NCBI RefSeq assembly: GCF_958979055.1
Contig: NC_084891.1
Location: 23,624,001 to 23,688,000, forward strand
From: Alnus glutinosa
Taxonomy: Eukaryota > Streptophyta > Magnoliopsida > Fagales > Betulaceae
DNA: 64,000 nt
Direction of reading: 5' to 3'
In this document: piece after piece, positions 1 to 12,145 of the stretch
Layout: every line of letters starts with the position of its first letter
Numbering within the stretch: the first letter of the stretch is position 1
Made by a program: the position numbers and the translations under genes
Notes under the pieces: model-generated
Database searches by the model: none
What the model was told of the DNA's origin: nothing
The model's input: only the letters and a program-made list of their open reading frames with translations

Positions 1-397
1 TTTTAACTATTTACTATCACTATTCCATTTAAATAATATTTTTTTTAATATTTCTTTATTCTTTCTCTATTTAATCTTTTTACAAATAATCTTTCATGTC
101 CATGAAATAAGGACATTATCGTGTGTGAGAGATGGGAAAAGAAAATGAGATAAAAAAAGGAAAAAAGTGTGCTGATCATGTAAAAGAGAAATGTGAAAAA
201 AAAATAAATAAATAAAAAAAAAAATTGGTGAGTGGGTTGGTGAGTGAATATTACTCATCAGAATTGGTGAGTAATTTCACTCATCAAAACTTATTGGTTA
301 AAATTGTGAGGCTGTTGAGAGTGATTTTTTAGTATTTTCATCAAATTGGCTCACCAAAATAACTAAAAAGCTATTTTGATGAGGCAATTAGGAATGC
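1..397. mobile_element. MITE, truncated by the left edge (family of 16944-17427)
   Basis: AT-rich non-coding sequence ending in GGCAATTAGGAATGC. It is the reverse complement, at roughly 75-80 percent by eye, of the MITE at 16944-17427. Shared blocks include the GGTGAG-rich stretch, the CATGAAATAAGGACATTA segment and the terminal GCATTCCTA motif. Its left terminus lies outside the window. No coding capacity is seen. Confidence 0.65.
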
Positions 398-566
398 ACT
401 TAATGCAGTTAAGTCGGTTAAGTCGAAACAACAAATACAGAGTTTTTCTTGTAGAAACAACAAATCAATGAGAAATCAAACCTATTTAACTGACCATATA
501 TAACTAGATGCAACAGATTGAAGTCAAAAGCTGTATGTCAAAGGGAAGATGTATATCATTATATCA

Positions 567-689
567 TTATATGCTTATTTTAAAGGAAAAGTACTTGATT
601 TCGGATTTCCAGTCCTTTTTTCTCTTGATTCCAGCAAAGCTAGCTTCACCAACCTTGTAACCAAACCACTGCAGCAGTGAATCATTCAT
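567..689 (-). CDS. possible first exon of a small unrecognised gene
   Basis: A minus-strand reading frame starts MNDSLLQWFGYKVGEASF and ends after about 40 codons. I do not recognise the family. What favours a real 5' exon is the upstream context read on the minus strand: a TATA-like TATATATTC near 838-847, then a telo-box AACCCTAA (816-824), a pair common in plant promoters of housekeeping genes, then a short pyrimidine-rich leader. The frame also stays open upstream of the ATG through a proline run. No partner exon was found between the left edge and this point, so it is either a relic or its remaining exons lie outside the window. A chance frame cannot be excluded. Confidence 0.25.
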   Translation of the reverse strand: MNDSLLQWFGYKVGEASFAGIKRKKDWKSEIKYFSFKISI

Positions 690-835
690 TTTCGTCAATT
701 TCCAAGGGGGAGGGGGCGGCAGACGGCTGCTTCTACTTTGAATGTGAGGGTTAAGGTTTGCCAATTCGGCGGAAATGCGGAAAGAGAAGGGTAAATGCGA
801 AATGAGGAATGTGTCTTAGGGTTAGCCAAAAGAGA

Positions 836-1110
836 TGAATATATAGCATTTCAAAACTACGTCGTTTCAATTGCAATTAAAAGACGTCGTTTTGATTTTT
901 TTTTAAAAAAAAAAAGCGATCAAATGAAACGACGTCGTTTCATTTATGTCGGTTCGGTTTGGTAAGTCGGTTAAAGGGCGGTTCGGTTAGATACCCAATC
1001 GACTTTCGGAACAAAATTTTATACTAACAACCGAACCGAAATTAGTCGGTATGCGGTTGATGGCGATCGGTAGGCGGTAGTCAAATATTTTGCCCACGCC
1101 TACCTGAATT
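836..1110. repeat. palindromic ACGTCGTTT / CGGTTCGGT-rich relic
   Basis: This stretch holds repeated inverted motifs (CTACGTCGTTTCA, AGACGTCGTTTTG, GAAACGACGTCGTTTC) followed by CGGTTCGGTT / ACCGAACCGAA inverted blocks. Such arrangements are typical of degraded terminal-inverted-repeat elements, but I cannot fix its ends or superfamily. Confidence 0.35.
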
Positions 1111-2200
1111 GATTCTACAGTTTTTCAGACAGCAAGCAAATTATACATCTTCATTCTTTATTATTATTATTATTTATCATTACTAATGGTTCCAATAATC
1201 TTGAAGGAAGTGAGTTAAATATCTAATGACTTAGGTACGAAAACCAAACGGGCATGGGAGGAGGGAGGCATAGAGATGCCTCTCTCCTCTTCTCCTTCCC
1301 CTTCTATTTCCCTTTTCATCTTCTCTTCCTACCTTTTAATGCTTTATGCCACTTTTGAGGCCTTACCCGACTTTATTGATGCTTTATCTCTCGTATTTGT
1401 TAATCTATCCGAAAAGTTTTGTCTCTTCTCTTGAAATCACAACCTCAATCCATCCACCTTTGCCTTACTGCCTCCTCTCCTTGGCTGCGACGTCTCACCC
1501 CTTCAAATCTACCTTGTATTGTTGATTTGGCTTTTTCAAAGTTAAATACGTCTCAGCTCCCCCCCCCCCCCCCCCCCCCACATGCTTCACCACAGTCATC
1601 TTTGGCCTCTCTGCTCCCCGTCCCCAGTTCTTGCTCCCCTGTTGCTACCTCACGCACCTCCACCTTGCCATCTTTGCTGCTTATGCTTTCGTTTATTGGG
1701 TTTTATGCTTTTTCCTTGATTTTTCTATTTCTATTATTGTTTTTCTTTAAGATTTTAAATAGGATTGAAGAGTATTTCGGAGGTCATATACTAATCCTTA
1801 TAAGTTATAGACTAGACCACCTCAATTAAATTGAGTAGTGAAATAAGGGAGGGCCTCTCCTTCTATATCCTCCCATTTTTAAAATGAGAGGATGCCATGT
1901 GTTGAAAATGAGATCTAAAGGAAATAATTAAGCCATGTCATTCTTCTAAAAAAGAATGCGGCTCCTATAATCAAGACTCATTTTTTTCCTCCAAAGTAGT
2001 CGTACTCATCTCTCTTGAGGAGCCCATTCTTTTTTTCTTCCAACCCCTTTTTCCTAAAATTTGATGAGATGAGACGTGCTCCTTGATAGTTAATATTAAG
2101 ACAATTTTCGGTATGGTGTAAACAACATGTTCTTCTAGGTTTTTCATGCTTTCCAATAATCTGAAAAACAATTAAAATTAGGAAACCCTTCGGTGGTCTC
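1111..2200. other. intergenic, no gene seen
   Basis: AT-rich and pyrimidine-rich sequence with a C homopolymer at about 1560-1579. Frames here are short, proline/serine-rich by composition and have no recognisable motif. I see no gene, tRNA or clear transposon end. Confidence 0.5.
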
Positions 2201-2204
2201 ACTC

Positions 2205-2850
2205 TGATGCCTAAATTAGTTTATGAAAGAAAAGTATATCTCATGCCTCAAGAATTTAGTCTGTCGTTTATACCTTGGGTATGGGCCTATTTATAGCCTG
2301 GATGATGAGTGCACTTGCTGCTAGGGTTTCGTGTTCTTTGGCCTTGGAGCGTCGTTAGAGTTTGATTTAGACTCGAACTCCTTTATCCTCTAATATCGAG
2401 ATTCTTTCCTTATCAATCTCTAAGCGAGATCTTTGGCGACAAATCCAGGATGAGTTTTAATCCTTGATTTTCGAAATTGAATGCGATCCCAAAAGGTATG
2501 GATCGTGACTCCTTTCTTAATTCGACTTGGGGTGGAGTTGATACCAAAGTTCTCGAGACATACTTATCCCAAGCCTCTGTTGACTAAGTTAACTCACAGT
2601 CTCGAGATGTTTGCGTTCCCAGGACTCAATCCGGATATACCTTCTGCCGCATATTTTAGGAAATAACTGCTTAGTTTCTCACTCTCGGGACAGGACTTTC
2701 GTGAGTGCTGCTGTATTTGCTGCTTAATGTCTATCTCCCGGGATAGGACTTCCCGAGAGTCTTGTTGTCTCCTCTTCGGGCCGATACTGACTTGATGGCC
2801 CCTGATTCGGGGGCAGAACCACCCTATCTTTGAGTGGTTTTCATAATAAA
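2205..2850. mobile_element. LTR-like relic (probably Ty3/gypsy), broken fossil
   Basis: A less AT-rich block contains TCTCGGGACAGGACTTTCG and CCCGGGATAGGACTTCCCG repeats and a TTCGGGCCGATACTGAC stretch. This composition is typical of plant gypsy LTR or leader sequence, and no coding domain remains. Neither terminus nor a target duplication could be fixed, so the family call is tentative. Confidence 0.25.
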
Positions 2851-3631
2851 TTGAAAATATCTTCTAAAATATAAAATGAGCCCGGCCCAAAATTAACTTT
2901 TACTCTTCAATTTTTTAGTTTTGTTGCCCTCATAAAACTTTAGTTTTGTCCCTGATTAGAGCTAAGATTATGTCTATGATCGTGTTTAGATCATGCATGA
3001 ATAGCCCACCTCAATCCATGTAGCATGTGATTAGCCAAATGCAAGAACCTTAATATGGTGCCCAAAGTAGTGAGCAAATGTAGGACTCGAGTTATATGCT
3101 TGAGTAGCGTCTAGACTAGGATCTATAAGATATTTTAAGTTTAGACATACGCTATTTTGGAAAGAGAAGTCCACTAAAAAATGTATTTCATACTACATAT
3201 GCTTATTCGACCGAAATTAGAAATGGTTGAATAGATCCATTCCTCACCATTCGAGTCCCATGAGTCATTTTATGACTATTATACACTACCCAAAAAAAAA
3301 ATAGCTTTTTGAGCCGTTTGTTAAAACGGCTCAAATTAGGGCTGTTTTTACTAAAATGGCTCCGATTGGAGTCGTTTTCGTTACAACAGGTCAAATTAGT
3401 TTGCGCCGTTTTAACAAAAGTGGCTCTAATCAGAGGCATTTTTTTTTTTATTAAAAAAAAAAAGGCTATAATTTGAGTCGTTTTAACAAAGCGGTTCAAA
3501 ATGGAGTCGTTTTGATCAAAACGGTTATAATTGGCTTTGTTTTGATCAAAACGACTCTAATTGCAGCCGTTTAAACCAAAAAAAAAAAAAAAAAGGTCTC
3601 AAATTAGAGCGATTAAAAATAAAATAAAAAG

Positions 3632-3735
3632 TCTCACATTGATCGTACCACGATCGATCACACTGATCGTACCACGATCTATCACATAGATCATACCATG
3701 ATCTATGACATATATTGTACCACGATCGATCACAT
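3632..3735. repeat. four degenerate copies of a GATCGTACCACGATC palindromic unit
   Basis: Units of about 24-27 bp built on the near-palindrome TGATCGTACCACGATCGATCA repeat four times with substitutions, inside CACTA-1. Confidence 0.75.
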
Positions 3736-4124
3736 TTAACTTTTTTTTGTTTGTTTATTTAATTTTTTTTTTAATTTTCAGTTTTTTTTAAACAAAAATT
3801 TGTTTTTTCCTTTTTTCTTTAATTTTTTTTTTTTAAAAAAAAATTATGTATATTTTTCCCTATAATTAATATGTAATACTGTATTTAATCAGTTAGTATA
3901 CTATATGCTTAGTTATCAAAAAATTAATTAAAAATAAAAATAAGTGATTGGGGCCGTTTTGGAAGAAAACGGCTCCAGTTGGAGCTGTTTTCTTCCAAAA
4001 TGGCTCTAAATTTTGGGCAGGACACGAAATTTTCGTGTGCCGCGCGCACAACAAAAAAAAAATTCAACTTTTTGAATTTTAATTTTTTTTTTTTCCTTTC
4101 ACTCACCCATACAATATCTAGATC

Positions 4125-4130
4125 TCTCTT

Positions 4131-4168
<38 letters not shown>

Positions 4169-4280
4169 AGACCCGCGTACTAGATCCCTTGAGACCCAGC
4201 CGTGGGTCTCAAGAGACCCACGTACGGGGTCCTTTGAGACCTAGCGGTGGGTCTCAAGAGACCCCCAGCTGGGTCTCTTG
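4125..4280. repeat. CT microsatellite plus GAGACCC-type 43-bp repeats
   Basis: A run of CT dinucleotides leads into about two and a half copies of a unit starting TCTCAAGAGACCC, each containing the inverted GGGTCTC/GAGACCC pair. The array can fold into short hairpins and lies inside CACTA-1. Confidence 0.7.
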
Positions 4281-4352
4281 AGTTTTGAAATTTTGATTTT
4301 GAAAAACATGTATGTTGCTTATTTTTTTATGGTTTTTCCATTTTTTGACTAG

Positions 4353-4443
4353 GTAACTCCTGAATCTCCTGCTGATCGTGTTGGATCTGTCCAGGTGATA
4401 TTGTGATTAAATTTGATGGAAGCCTGTCGAAAGCATCAATGAG
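4353..4443 (+). pseudogene. captured exon fragment, DegP/HtrA-type protease PDZ domain
   Basis: Inside CACTA-1, a 91-bp segment is bounded by a TTTTTTGACTAG acceptor-like sequence and a GAG|GTATTTG donor-like sequence. It reads VTPESPADRVGS in one frame and PGDIVIKFDG in the next frame. Together these match the PDZ motif of plant Deg/HtrA serine proteases (VTPxSPAxxAGxxPGDVVIxFDGKPV). A one-base change in the middle shifts the frame, so it is not a functional coding exon in its own right. The preserved splice borders suggest that a genomic piece of a host gene was captured (Pack-CACTA) rather than a cDNA. The protease assignment rests on motif recall. Confidence 0.6.
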
Positions 4444-5111
4444 GTATTTGTTGTTTTGTTTAGTTTTCAGTTTTTGCTGCTTTGTTGTTGAGGTATTGGG
4501 TGTTTATGTTGTAAAAGTTTTGGTGTTTTATGTTGTCTACTGCTTTGTTGATGTAGTAATGTGATGGAATATTTTTTTCTCCCCTGATTGTGATTCATCT
4601 AGCCATGGTTGCAGCATACCATATTCATTCATAAAAATTAAAAAATAAAATACAAAATAAAAAAAGATTTCTTTCTTTCTGTTTTCTTTAGGCCGTGAAT
4701 TGTGTTTGGGAAATCAGAGGTTATAATATATTTGGTTGTTCGGAAAATGGGGAAAAGAAAAGAATAAATGGTCGATTTTAGTTTTCTAGGTAATCAAACG
4801 CTGCTCTACAAGTCACTTTTTTTTTTTTCTTTTCTTTTCTTTTCTTTTTTCTTTTTTCTTTTTTTTTTTTTAATTTTATTTAGAGTCGTTTTAGGGTCCT
4901 TAAAACGACTTTAACCGGTTAAAGCTATTTTTATAAAAGCGGCTCAATTTAAAGCCATTTTAGGTAAAAACGGCTCAATTCAGGTCTTTAATACTTGATG
5001 TGTTGACCCATTCTCGAAACGGTTCAAAAAAGACAGTGCAAATTGTTTAGAGCCGTTTTAAGGGCTTAAAACGGCTTTAAATACCTTTTTTTTTTTTTTT
5101 TTGTAGTGATA

Positions 5112-6088
5112 GGCCTTTGTTGTGACTATATCATAAGATGAAGGCCTTAATGTCTACTACACAGCATGTTGCCTATGGCTATGATTGATGCGGTCTAAAA
5201 GGCCATTATTGGGAAAGCGATTGGACCAAAGTTGGGTGACATGGGAGTAAAAGGAAGACTATTTGATAATACATTCCTAAGGGTATGCACAATCAACAGG
5301 TTAAGGCGCTACATGACGATAGCAACATAATCGTGAATACATCACAGTAATTACGGGCACGTCAAGCATTGTTCTGAATTTTTTTGAGTGAATCATTAGA
5401 GCTACTTAATTAGAAGTGTTTGATTCTAGGCCATAAAGAGATAATTTTAGAGATGTTGTTATACTTGTCTTTTTGGTAAATATTTGGTATAGCTGTATAG
5501 GGTTCCCAAACGTTCTTTTTGAAGAAGTGCTTCGTGGTCAAACACTCTATTTTAAAGTATGAATATGATGAAAAACACATTAAGAAATACCTAAACAAAT
5601 AGTGCCCATTGTATGCGAGTGTGAGATGTTAGATGGAAGGGCACCCACAGCAAGAGCCCCCCTCCACGTGCTTTTGAAAAGCACATCAAAAAGCGAGGTG
5701 ACACTTAGCTCGATTACAACCCCAATCAATTACGTCATACATGCGTTATGGTTGACAATTAATATGGAGTAAGGTACATGGGTTACTACAATGGTTTCTC
5801 CTCCCCATAAGTGGGTGTGAGGCTATAAATAACCCCTATATTTTTTGAGTAATTTTAGACAGTGGGTTTGTTAGTATTCCAATAGCTCTGGTAGTATACT
5901 CCACCACCAAAAGGAAAGTCACATTGCTGGAGAATTACGTAGAACAAATTTCAATATAATTGAGGTTCTATTTTTTTAATTTTGCTATGCTATTTTATTT
6001 TCTAATACAGACAGAGAGATGCATCAGTTCACATCATTTGATTACAATAGGGGTCAAGCTTTACATTTTTATGTTGAGCAATCATAAA
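5112..6088. other. intergenic, no gene recognised
   Basis: Low-complexity intergenic DNA between the CACTA element and the copia fossil. Frames of up to about 60 codons lack any motif. No transposon end or RNA gene could be defined. Confidence 0.5.
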
Positions 6089-6556
6089 TCCAAGCAACTA
6101 GAAATAGTTTTATCCATATACATGGGATAGGGAAAATACGCTTGACTCACTTAAACTGACACCCTTTTTGCAAAGACACTCCAATTTATCATTTTTGACA
6201 TTTGACTTCCTTAAACATCCATTTTGTTAGATTATATTATGTTTATTGTACGTATGACGTATGTATTGTCCCACATGAGCTACTGATGTGTATTTATGTG
6301 ATTACTAGCCTATATATATAGGTCCAAGCAACTAGAAATAGTTTTATCCATATACATGGGATAGGGAAAATACGCTTGGCTCACTTAAACTGACACCGTT
6401 TTTGCAAAGACACTCCAATTTATCATTTTTGACATTTGACTTCCTTAAACATCCATTTTGTTAGATTATATTATGTTTATTGAACGTATGACGTATGTAT
6501 TGTCCCACATGAGCTATTGATGTGTATTTATGTCATTACTAGCCTATATATATAGG
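6089..6556. repeat. 234-bp direct tandem duplication across flank and 5' LTR
   Basis: Units 6089-6322 and 6323-6556 are adjacent, in direct orientation and differ at about five positions by eye. Each holds about 138 bp of host flank followed by the first 96 bp or so of the copia-1 LTR. The duplication therefore happened after the retroelement inserted. The target duplication CATTT is repeated along with it. Confidence 0.9.
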
Positions 6557-6608
6557 CCCCTCATATACAACATAATGTGTGATTCAATATACAACTTTTC
6601 TCTTAACA
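6459..6608 (+). repeat. 5' LTR of copia-1
   Basis: Begins TGTTAGATTATATTATG and ends TCTCTTAACA; pairs with the 3' LTR at 11179-11330. A TATATATATAGG block may be its promoter TATA. Confidence 0.9.
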
Positions 6609-9600
6609 TGGTATTAAAGCACAGGTTCTGATGCACCTTTATTTTATTTATTTTTTTTTTTTTTCGGCCTCTTCCCAGCAATTTTTCGTCGTCGCCGTCA
6701 CTTCCGCCATACCTCATCGCTTTGTCTTCCTCGGTTCTTCTTCTTCCAGTCCTTAGGAGACAACCGTGCCAGAACTGTCGAGAACAGCCCAATGGGAGCC
6801 TTCACTCTCCGCCACCTACCGACTGAAGATTTTGCCGCCGCTAGACACTACAAACATTCAATCGCTCCAGTTGTCGCCTAGATCGATAGACCAGCCCCCT
6901 AACGGCTCAAAGCCACCAAGATCGTCCTGATCTGAAGGCAGACACGCCCCCACGCGTTGGTAAAAGATTTATGCCCCCTGGTTCATGCGCCCACACGTCG
7001 CCTCTATTCACGCGTGTATCCCACACGCCAGTCTCCTGCTGTGCCACGCCAGCCCTAGCGCCACGTCAGCATTGTTGACCGTTGACCACTGCATCAGTTG
7101 ACCAAGTGTTTTCTACTTATTTTTTTTTTTGTTCTGATTTTTTTCTGGTCTATTTCTGCATTTGACATCTCTAGATGGCACAAAACGAGATTCTTGCTCA
7201 TATTCATGTTATATTGGATGGCACCAACTACATTGTTTGGTCTCAATCTATGAGGAGTTTTCTTAAAGGTCGTAAGCTCTGGCTCTGTGTGACTGGGAAT
7301 ATCCCCAAGCCAACTAAAGTCACTGCGGAAACAGATGATGCTTTCCGCACTCGTCTTATTGATTGGGATAGCAGACATCATCAGATTCTTATGTGGTTTC
7401 GTAACACCACCATTCCCTCTATTGCAGCATTATTTGGCAGTTTTGATGATGCTCAGGGTGCTTGGTATGCTTGCTTCTTACTACTCCTCGATTGATGGTT
7501 CTCGAGAGTACCAGATTATTCTTGATCTTTATCGTTTGAAGCAAGAATCAGATCAGACTAATACTGATTTTTTTTGCTCGCATGCAATTCTTATAGGACT
7601 AGTTGACTCTTTCTGATCCTACTTGGAAGGATCCTACTGATGCTCAGATGTATGCTGACCGCAGGGACCAACATCGTCTCTACCAGTTTCTGATGGCTCT
7701 GCAGGATGATTTTGAGCCTGTTCGTGGGCAAATTTTGCATCGCTCTCATCTTCCTACTTTAGACCAGGCTGTCTGTGAGCTTGTTCGAGAGGAGACTAGA
7801 TTGTTTACTTTGCGCTCTAAGCACACTCCGCATACTCATCCAGTATTAACTGCTCCTTCTCCTCAAACCGAGCACTCTGATAGGTCCAGTCGTGGACCTT
7901 CCAAGAATCGTGACAATCCTTGTTGTCGCTATTGTCGCCGTCGTGGGCATACTATTTATAAATGTTTGCGCAAGGCCAAATCTTCTGCATCTGCTACCAC
8001 TACTAAGAGTGCTTCTTCTTCGGCTACTCCAGCTGCTCCCTCTAGCAACTCTACAGGATGTGCCCTCACCTTATCTCCAGCTGACTTTGAGGCAATTATC
8101 AACCAGATCCTCACTCGTTCTAGTAATGCATCTTCCTCTATCCTCTTCGTTTTGCCAGGTAAATCTTCCTCTTAGCTTTTTGACTCTGCCTGCTACAATT
8201 ATATGACGTCCTATGCCTCATCATTTACTACTTCTACCCCTCCATCACATACATCTTTAATTCACACAGCTGATGGCTCCTCTATGACTATTCAGACGAT
8301 AGGCACTGTCAATACACCTTCCCTTTCTGTTCCTGATGTCTTTCATGTACCAAAATTGTCCTTCAACCTTCTATCTGTTGGGCAACTGTGTGAATTGGGT
8401 TATAGACTTGTTTTTGACTCCTCTGGTGTGTATGTGTAGGATCCTCAGACGGGCCAGACGCTTGGGACCGGGCGTAGAGTTGGGCGACTGTTTGAGCTTT
8501 CATCCTTGCACATTTCCATCCCTGGTGTCTCTGCTGCTGCTGCCGCTTCATCACTGCCATCTCTTGCTCTTTGGCATTCACATCTTGGTCATGCATCTAT
8601 GTCTCAGGTACAAGTTTTAGCATCTAAGGGTTTATTAGGTTCAGTGTCAAATGAGTCTTTTGATTGTATATCTTGTCAACTTGGGAAACAACCAGCTTTG
8701 CCTTTTAATAATAGTGAGTCTATTGCATCTGCTTCTTTTGATTTAATTCATTCTGATATTTGGGTGTTTTTAATGAAATCACGTTCTGGATTATTGGATA
8801 TCTATCGCAATTTTGCAAATATGGTTGAGACCCAGTTTTCAAAACGCATTAAAGCTTTTCATTACTGATAATGCCTTAGAATATACTCAACAGGCTTTTC
8901 AAAACATCTTAAAACACTATGGCATTGCTCCTCACTTGTCTTGTCCAGGCACCTCTCAGCAAAATGGAAGAGCTGAACGTAAACTTAGGCACATTCTAGA
9001 CACAATTCGTGCTCTTCTCCTTTCCTCTTTGGTTCCCACTCCTTCTTGGGGTGAAGCTACTCTCACAGCTGTATACACTATCAACAGGTTGCCTACACCT
9101 CTTCTTGCACATTGCGCCCTTCACGAGAGGTTATTTGGCTCTTCTCCCACTTATCATTAGCCTCGTGTTTTTGGTTTTGCCTGTTTTTTTTTGCTTCAAC
9201 CTCATAAACACACCAAACTCGAGCCTCGTTCTCGGTTATGTTGCTTTCTTGGGTATGGGGTGGAACAAAAGGGTTATCAGTGTTATGATCTCGTGTCACA
9301 CCGTCTTCGCATCTCTTGTCATGTGGTCTTCTGGGAGCATAAGTTATTTCACGAAGTAGGGAAATTTAGCATGCCCTCTTTCCCTCTCCTTACCACACTT
9401 CTAAAGATGCCTCTCTCTCATTCTACCACTGGTGATGTTTGTCCCGAGTCTTCCTTACTTAAGCTGCAATCTTCCACTGCTTATGATGTCGCTCCGCTTG
9501 AGTCCCCAGGTTCTGTTCAATTCGAGGCTCCCGCTCATACTTCTCCACTTGCTTTTTGCCGATCCACTCGGGTAAAGTATCTTCCATCCCATCTCCAGGA

Positions 9601-11178
9601 CTTTCATTGCTTTCATGCCTTAGCTGCTTTACATGAACCTCACTCTTATTGTGAGGCTTCCACTAACCTTCTTTGGCAGGACGCGATGAAAGAGGAACTT
9701 GATGCTTTACACAAGAACCATACATGGGATCTAGTTGACTTGCCTCAAGGGAAGTCTGTTGTTAGATGTAAGTGGGTCTACAAAATCAAGACTTGTTCTG
9801 ATGGTACTGTTGACAGATACAAGGCTCGACTTGTGGCCAAAGGTTTTACTCAGGAGTATGGTGTGGATTATGATGAGACCTTTGCTCCTGTTGCTCGCCT
9901 GTCTTCTGTGCGTGCTCTATTGGCAGTTGCCGCCTCTCGACATTGGTCACTTTCTCAAATGGATGTCAAAAATGCCTTCCTTAATGGCGATCTCAGTGAG
10001 GAAGTCTATATGCAACCACCTCTTGGCCTTTCTTCTCCTCTGAACAAGGTCTGTCGTTTCCGGCAGGCTCTCTATGGCCTAAAGCAAGCTCCACGGGCAT
10101 GGTTTGCTAAATTTAGCGCCACTGTCTCTAGTCTTGGCTATTCCATCAGCTCTTATAACTCCGCCTTGTTTATTCGTCGCACAGATTGAGGCATTATTCT
10201 TCTGTTGTTATATGTTGATGACATAATTATCACTGGCAATGATTCTATTGGTATTCTAGAGCTCAAGCAGTTTCTCAGTCAGCATTTTGAGATGAAGAAT
10301 CTTGGCACTCACAGCTATTTTCTTGGCCTTAAGATTTCTTCTTCTTCTGATGGTTACTATTTGACACAGGCCAATTATACCTCTGATCTGCTTTCACGGG
10401 CCAATCTCACAAACTGTAAAACCGTTGACACACCGACTGAGCTCAATGCCCGTCTTAAACTACATGATGGTGAGCCTCTTCGAGATTCCACTTTCTATCG
10501 GCATTTGGTTGGTAGCCTTGTCTATCTTACTGTTACTAGGCCTGATATCTCATATGTTGTTCACCAGGTGAGTCAGTTTATGGCTGCTCCCCGTTCTACT
10601 CACTTTTCTGCTGTCCTTCGCATCTTTCGCTACCTCATGGCGACATTATTTCATGGGCTCCACTTCTCCTCTCAGTCTCCTTTTGAGTTACATGCTTATA
10701 CAGATGCAGATTGGGCAGGTGATCCTATAGATCGTCGCTCCACCACTGGTTATTGTTTCCTACTTGGCACTTCTCTTAATTCTTGGCGCAGTAAGAAACA
10801 ATCTGTTGTTACTCGCTCCAGCACTGAGGCAGAATATCGTGCTTTAGCTAACAACACCTTGGAGCTCCTTTGGTAGTGATGACTTCTACAAGATATGGGT
10901 GTATCTCTCTCCTCAACTATTCATGTCTACTGTAACAATAGAAGTGCCATTCAGATTGCCCATAACGATGTTTTTCATGAACAGACCAAACGTATTGAGA
11001 TTGACTATCACTTTGTCCATCATCATCTTCTCCAGGGCTCTCTACAACTTCATTCTGTCACGTCTCATGATCAATACGCGGACCTCTTCACAAAGCCTCA
11101 TCCTTCAGGGCGGTTCTGCGATCTTGTGTCCAACCTCAAGATGGTCTTTCGCACTCCACCTTGAGTTTGAGGGGGGAG

Positions 11179-11330
11179 TGTTAGATTATATTATGTTTAT
11201 TGTACGTATGACGTATGTATTGTCCCACATGGGCTATTGATGTGTATTTTTGTGATTACTAGCCTATATATACATAGGCCCCTCATGTACAACATAATGT
11301 GTAATTCTATATATATCTTTTCTCTCGACA
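11179..11330 (+). repeat. 3' LTR of copia-1
   Basis: Begins TGTTAGATTATATTATG directly after the polypurine tract, ends TCTCTCGACA, and is followed by the target duplication CATTT. Confidence 0.9.
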
Positions 11331-11335
11331 CATTT

Positions 11336-11760
11336 CAATATGATTATGCATCTTGAGTCGAAAATATGCATGTTTAAGTCACATATGTCATCTTTTATTA
11401 TCTATTTTAAGCCTAATTAACAACTAAAAGAATGGTCCCCCTGCAACAAAATAGTAATTTCGTATAGCCAGGTCTTAGAAACGATTGTTTGGAAATGTCT
11501 TTACACAAGCTTTGCTCCCTTGTTAATTAGGATCCTATTAGACCAGAGAACAAAAATTAGGATCCTGAAAAACTGATCGATAAATATAATCACCAAATTT
11601 GCCCAGAGCCTAAATATTGACCAAATTTTGTAATGATCATTATTGATTAACCACTTTACTCCTAAAACTCTCTTTAAGGCTTTGTAACAACTTTATTTTC
11701 ACTAAACCAAAAAAAAAAAAAAAATGAGGAAAACGTGTCAAAAATAATAAAATAATCATA
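11336..11760. other. intergenic, no gene seen
   Basis: AT-rich spacer between copia-1 and the EXO-a promoter with an A-run near 11710. No coding potential or element ends were recognised. Confidence 0.5.
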
Positions 11761-11764
11761 ATAA

Positions 11765-12145
11765 ATAAATAAAAAAGGTCGGGCATATATTAGGGAGGTT
11801 GTACATTGCTTCAATTTGCTTGTATAAGCCTGGACCACAAGCACTCAATTTTGTTGTCTTAACATCTCATCCGCTGTCTAAAGCCTGTACTGATACCCTT
11901 TTGACTTCTATCCTCCCCCACAAATTGATTAAAAAACAACACGTTATCAAGCTGGCATCTCACACTCTCTAATTACTCCTTTTAAATGCCCCTTCCTTGC
12001 AGTTTCTCACCCACACTTTGAGCACTATATATATCGTCCACCCACAATTCTTCTTCTCCACAATCCCACCTCCTCATACCTTTCTCAGCTTCCTACTTTC
12101 TCCATCATCTTCTCTACTTACAAGATTACGATCCTCAAATCTACC
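11765..12145 (+). promoter_or_regulatory. promoter and 5' leader of EXO-a
   Basis: Upstream sequence shared with EXO-d includes CCACAAGCACTCAATTTTGT and the module around 11937-11960. In the other copies this module reads AACAACGCGT plus GCTGGCATC. Here the CGCG core is changed to AACAACACGTT. A TATA box (ACTATATATAT, about 12024-12033) lies some 115 bp before the ATG, with a CT-rich leader between them. Confidence 0.7.

Larger units (their letters stand above)
3284..5108. mobile_element. non-autonomous CACTA transposon (CACTA-1) with 3-bp TSD
   Basis: The left end reads CACTACCCAAAAAAAAA and the right end TTTTTTTTTGTAGTG, giving CACTA-type inverted ends. They are flanked by a 3-bp target duplication ATA at 3281-3283 and 5109-5111. 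Subterminal regions carry many direct and inverted copies of an AAAACGGCTC / GAGCCGTTTT motif, the usual transposase-binding arrangement of En/Spm elements. No transposase is present. The 1,825-bp interior holds a short palindromic array (3632-3735), a CT microsatellite with GAGACCC repeats (4125-4280) and a captured exon-like segment (4353-4443). Confidence 0.88.
6459..11330 (+). mobile_element. Ty1/copia LTR retrotransposon fossil (copia-1), near full length, broken
   Basis: The 4.87-kb element has LTRs at 6459-6608 and 11179-11330, flanked by a 5-bp target duplication CATTT (6454-6458, 11331-11335). A primer-binding site TGGTATTAAAGC follows the 5' LTR, and a polypurine tract TTGAGGGGGGAG precedes the 3' LTR. 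Parts in order are gag with a CCHC zinc knuckle (about 7175-8175), protease and pre-integrase zone with LWHSHLGHAS (8200-8620), integrase core (8620-9350), reverse transcriptase with KWVYKIK and QMDVKNAFLNG (9670-10370) and RNase H (10690-11150). This order is the copia order. The coding region is broken by roughly half a dozen interruptions. The LTRs differ at about 8 percent of positions by eye, suggesting an insertion some millions of years old. Confidence 0.93.

Noticed and set aside
1419-1829. 136-codon plus-strand frame with a proline run and a hydrophobic tail
   Set aside because: Its proline run comes from a C homopolymer and the tail from T-rich DNA; no start context, homologue or intron signals were recognised.
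3632-3735. CRISPR-like regularly spaced palindromes
   Set aside because: Units are contiguous and degenerate, with no spacers, inside a plant CACTA element.
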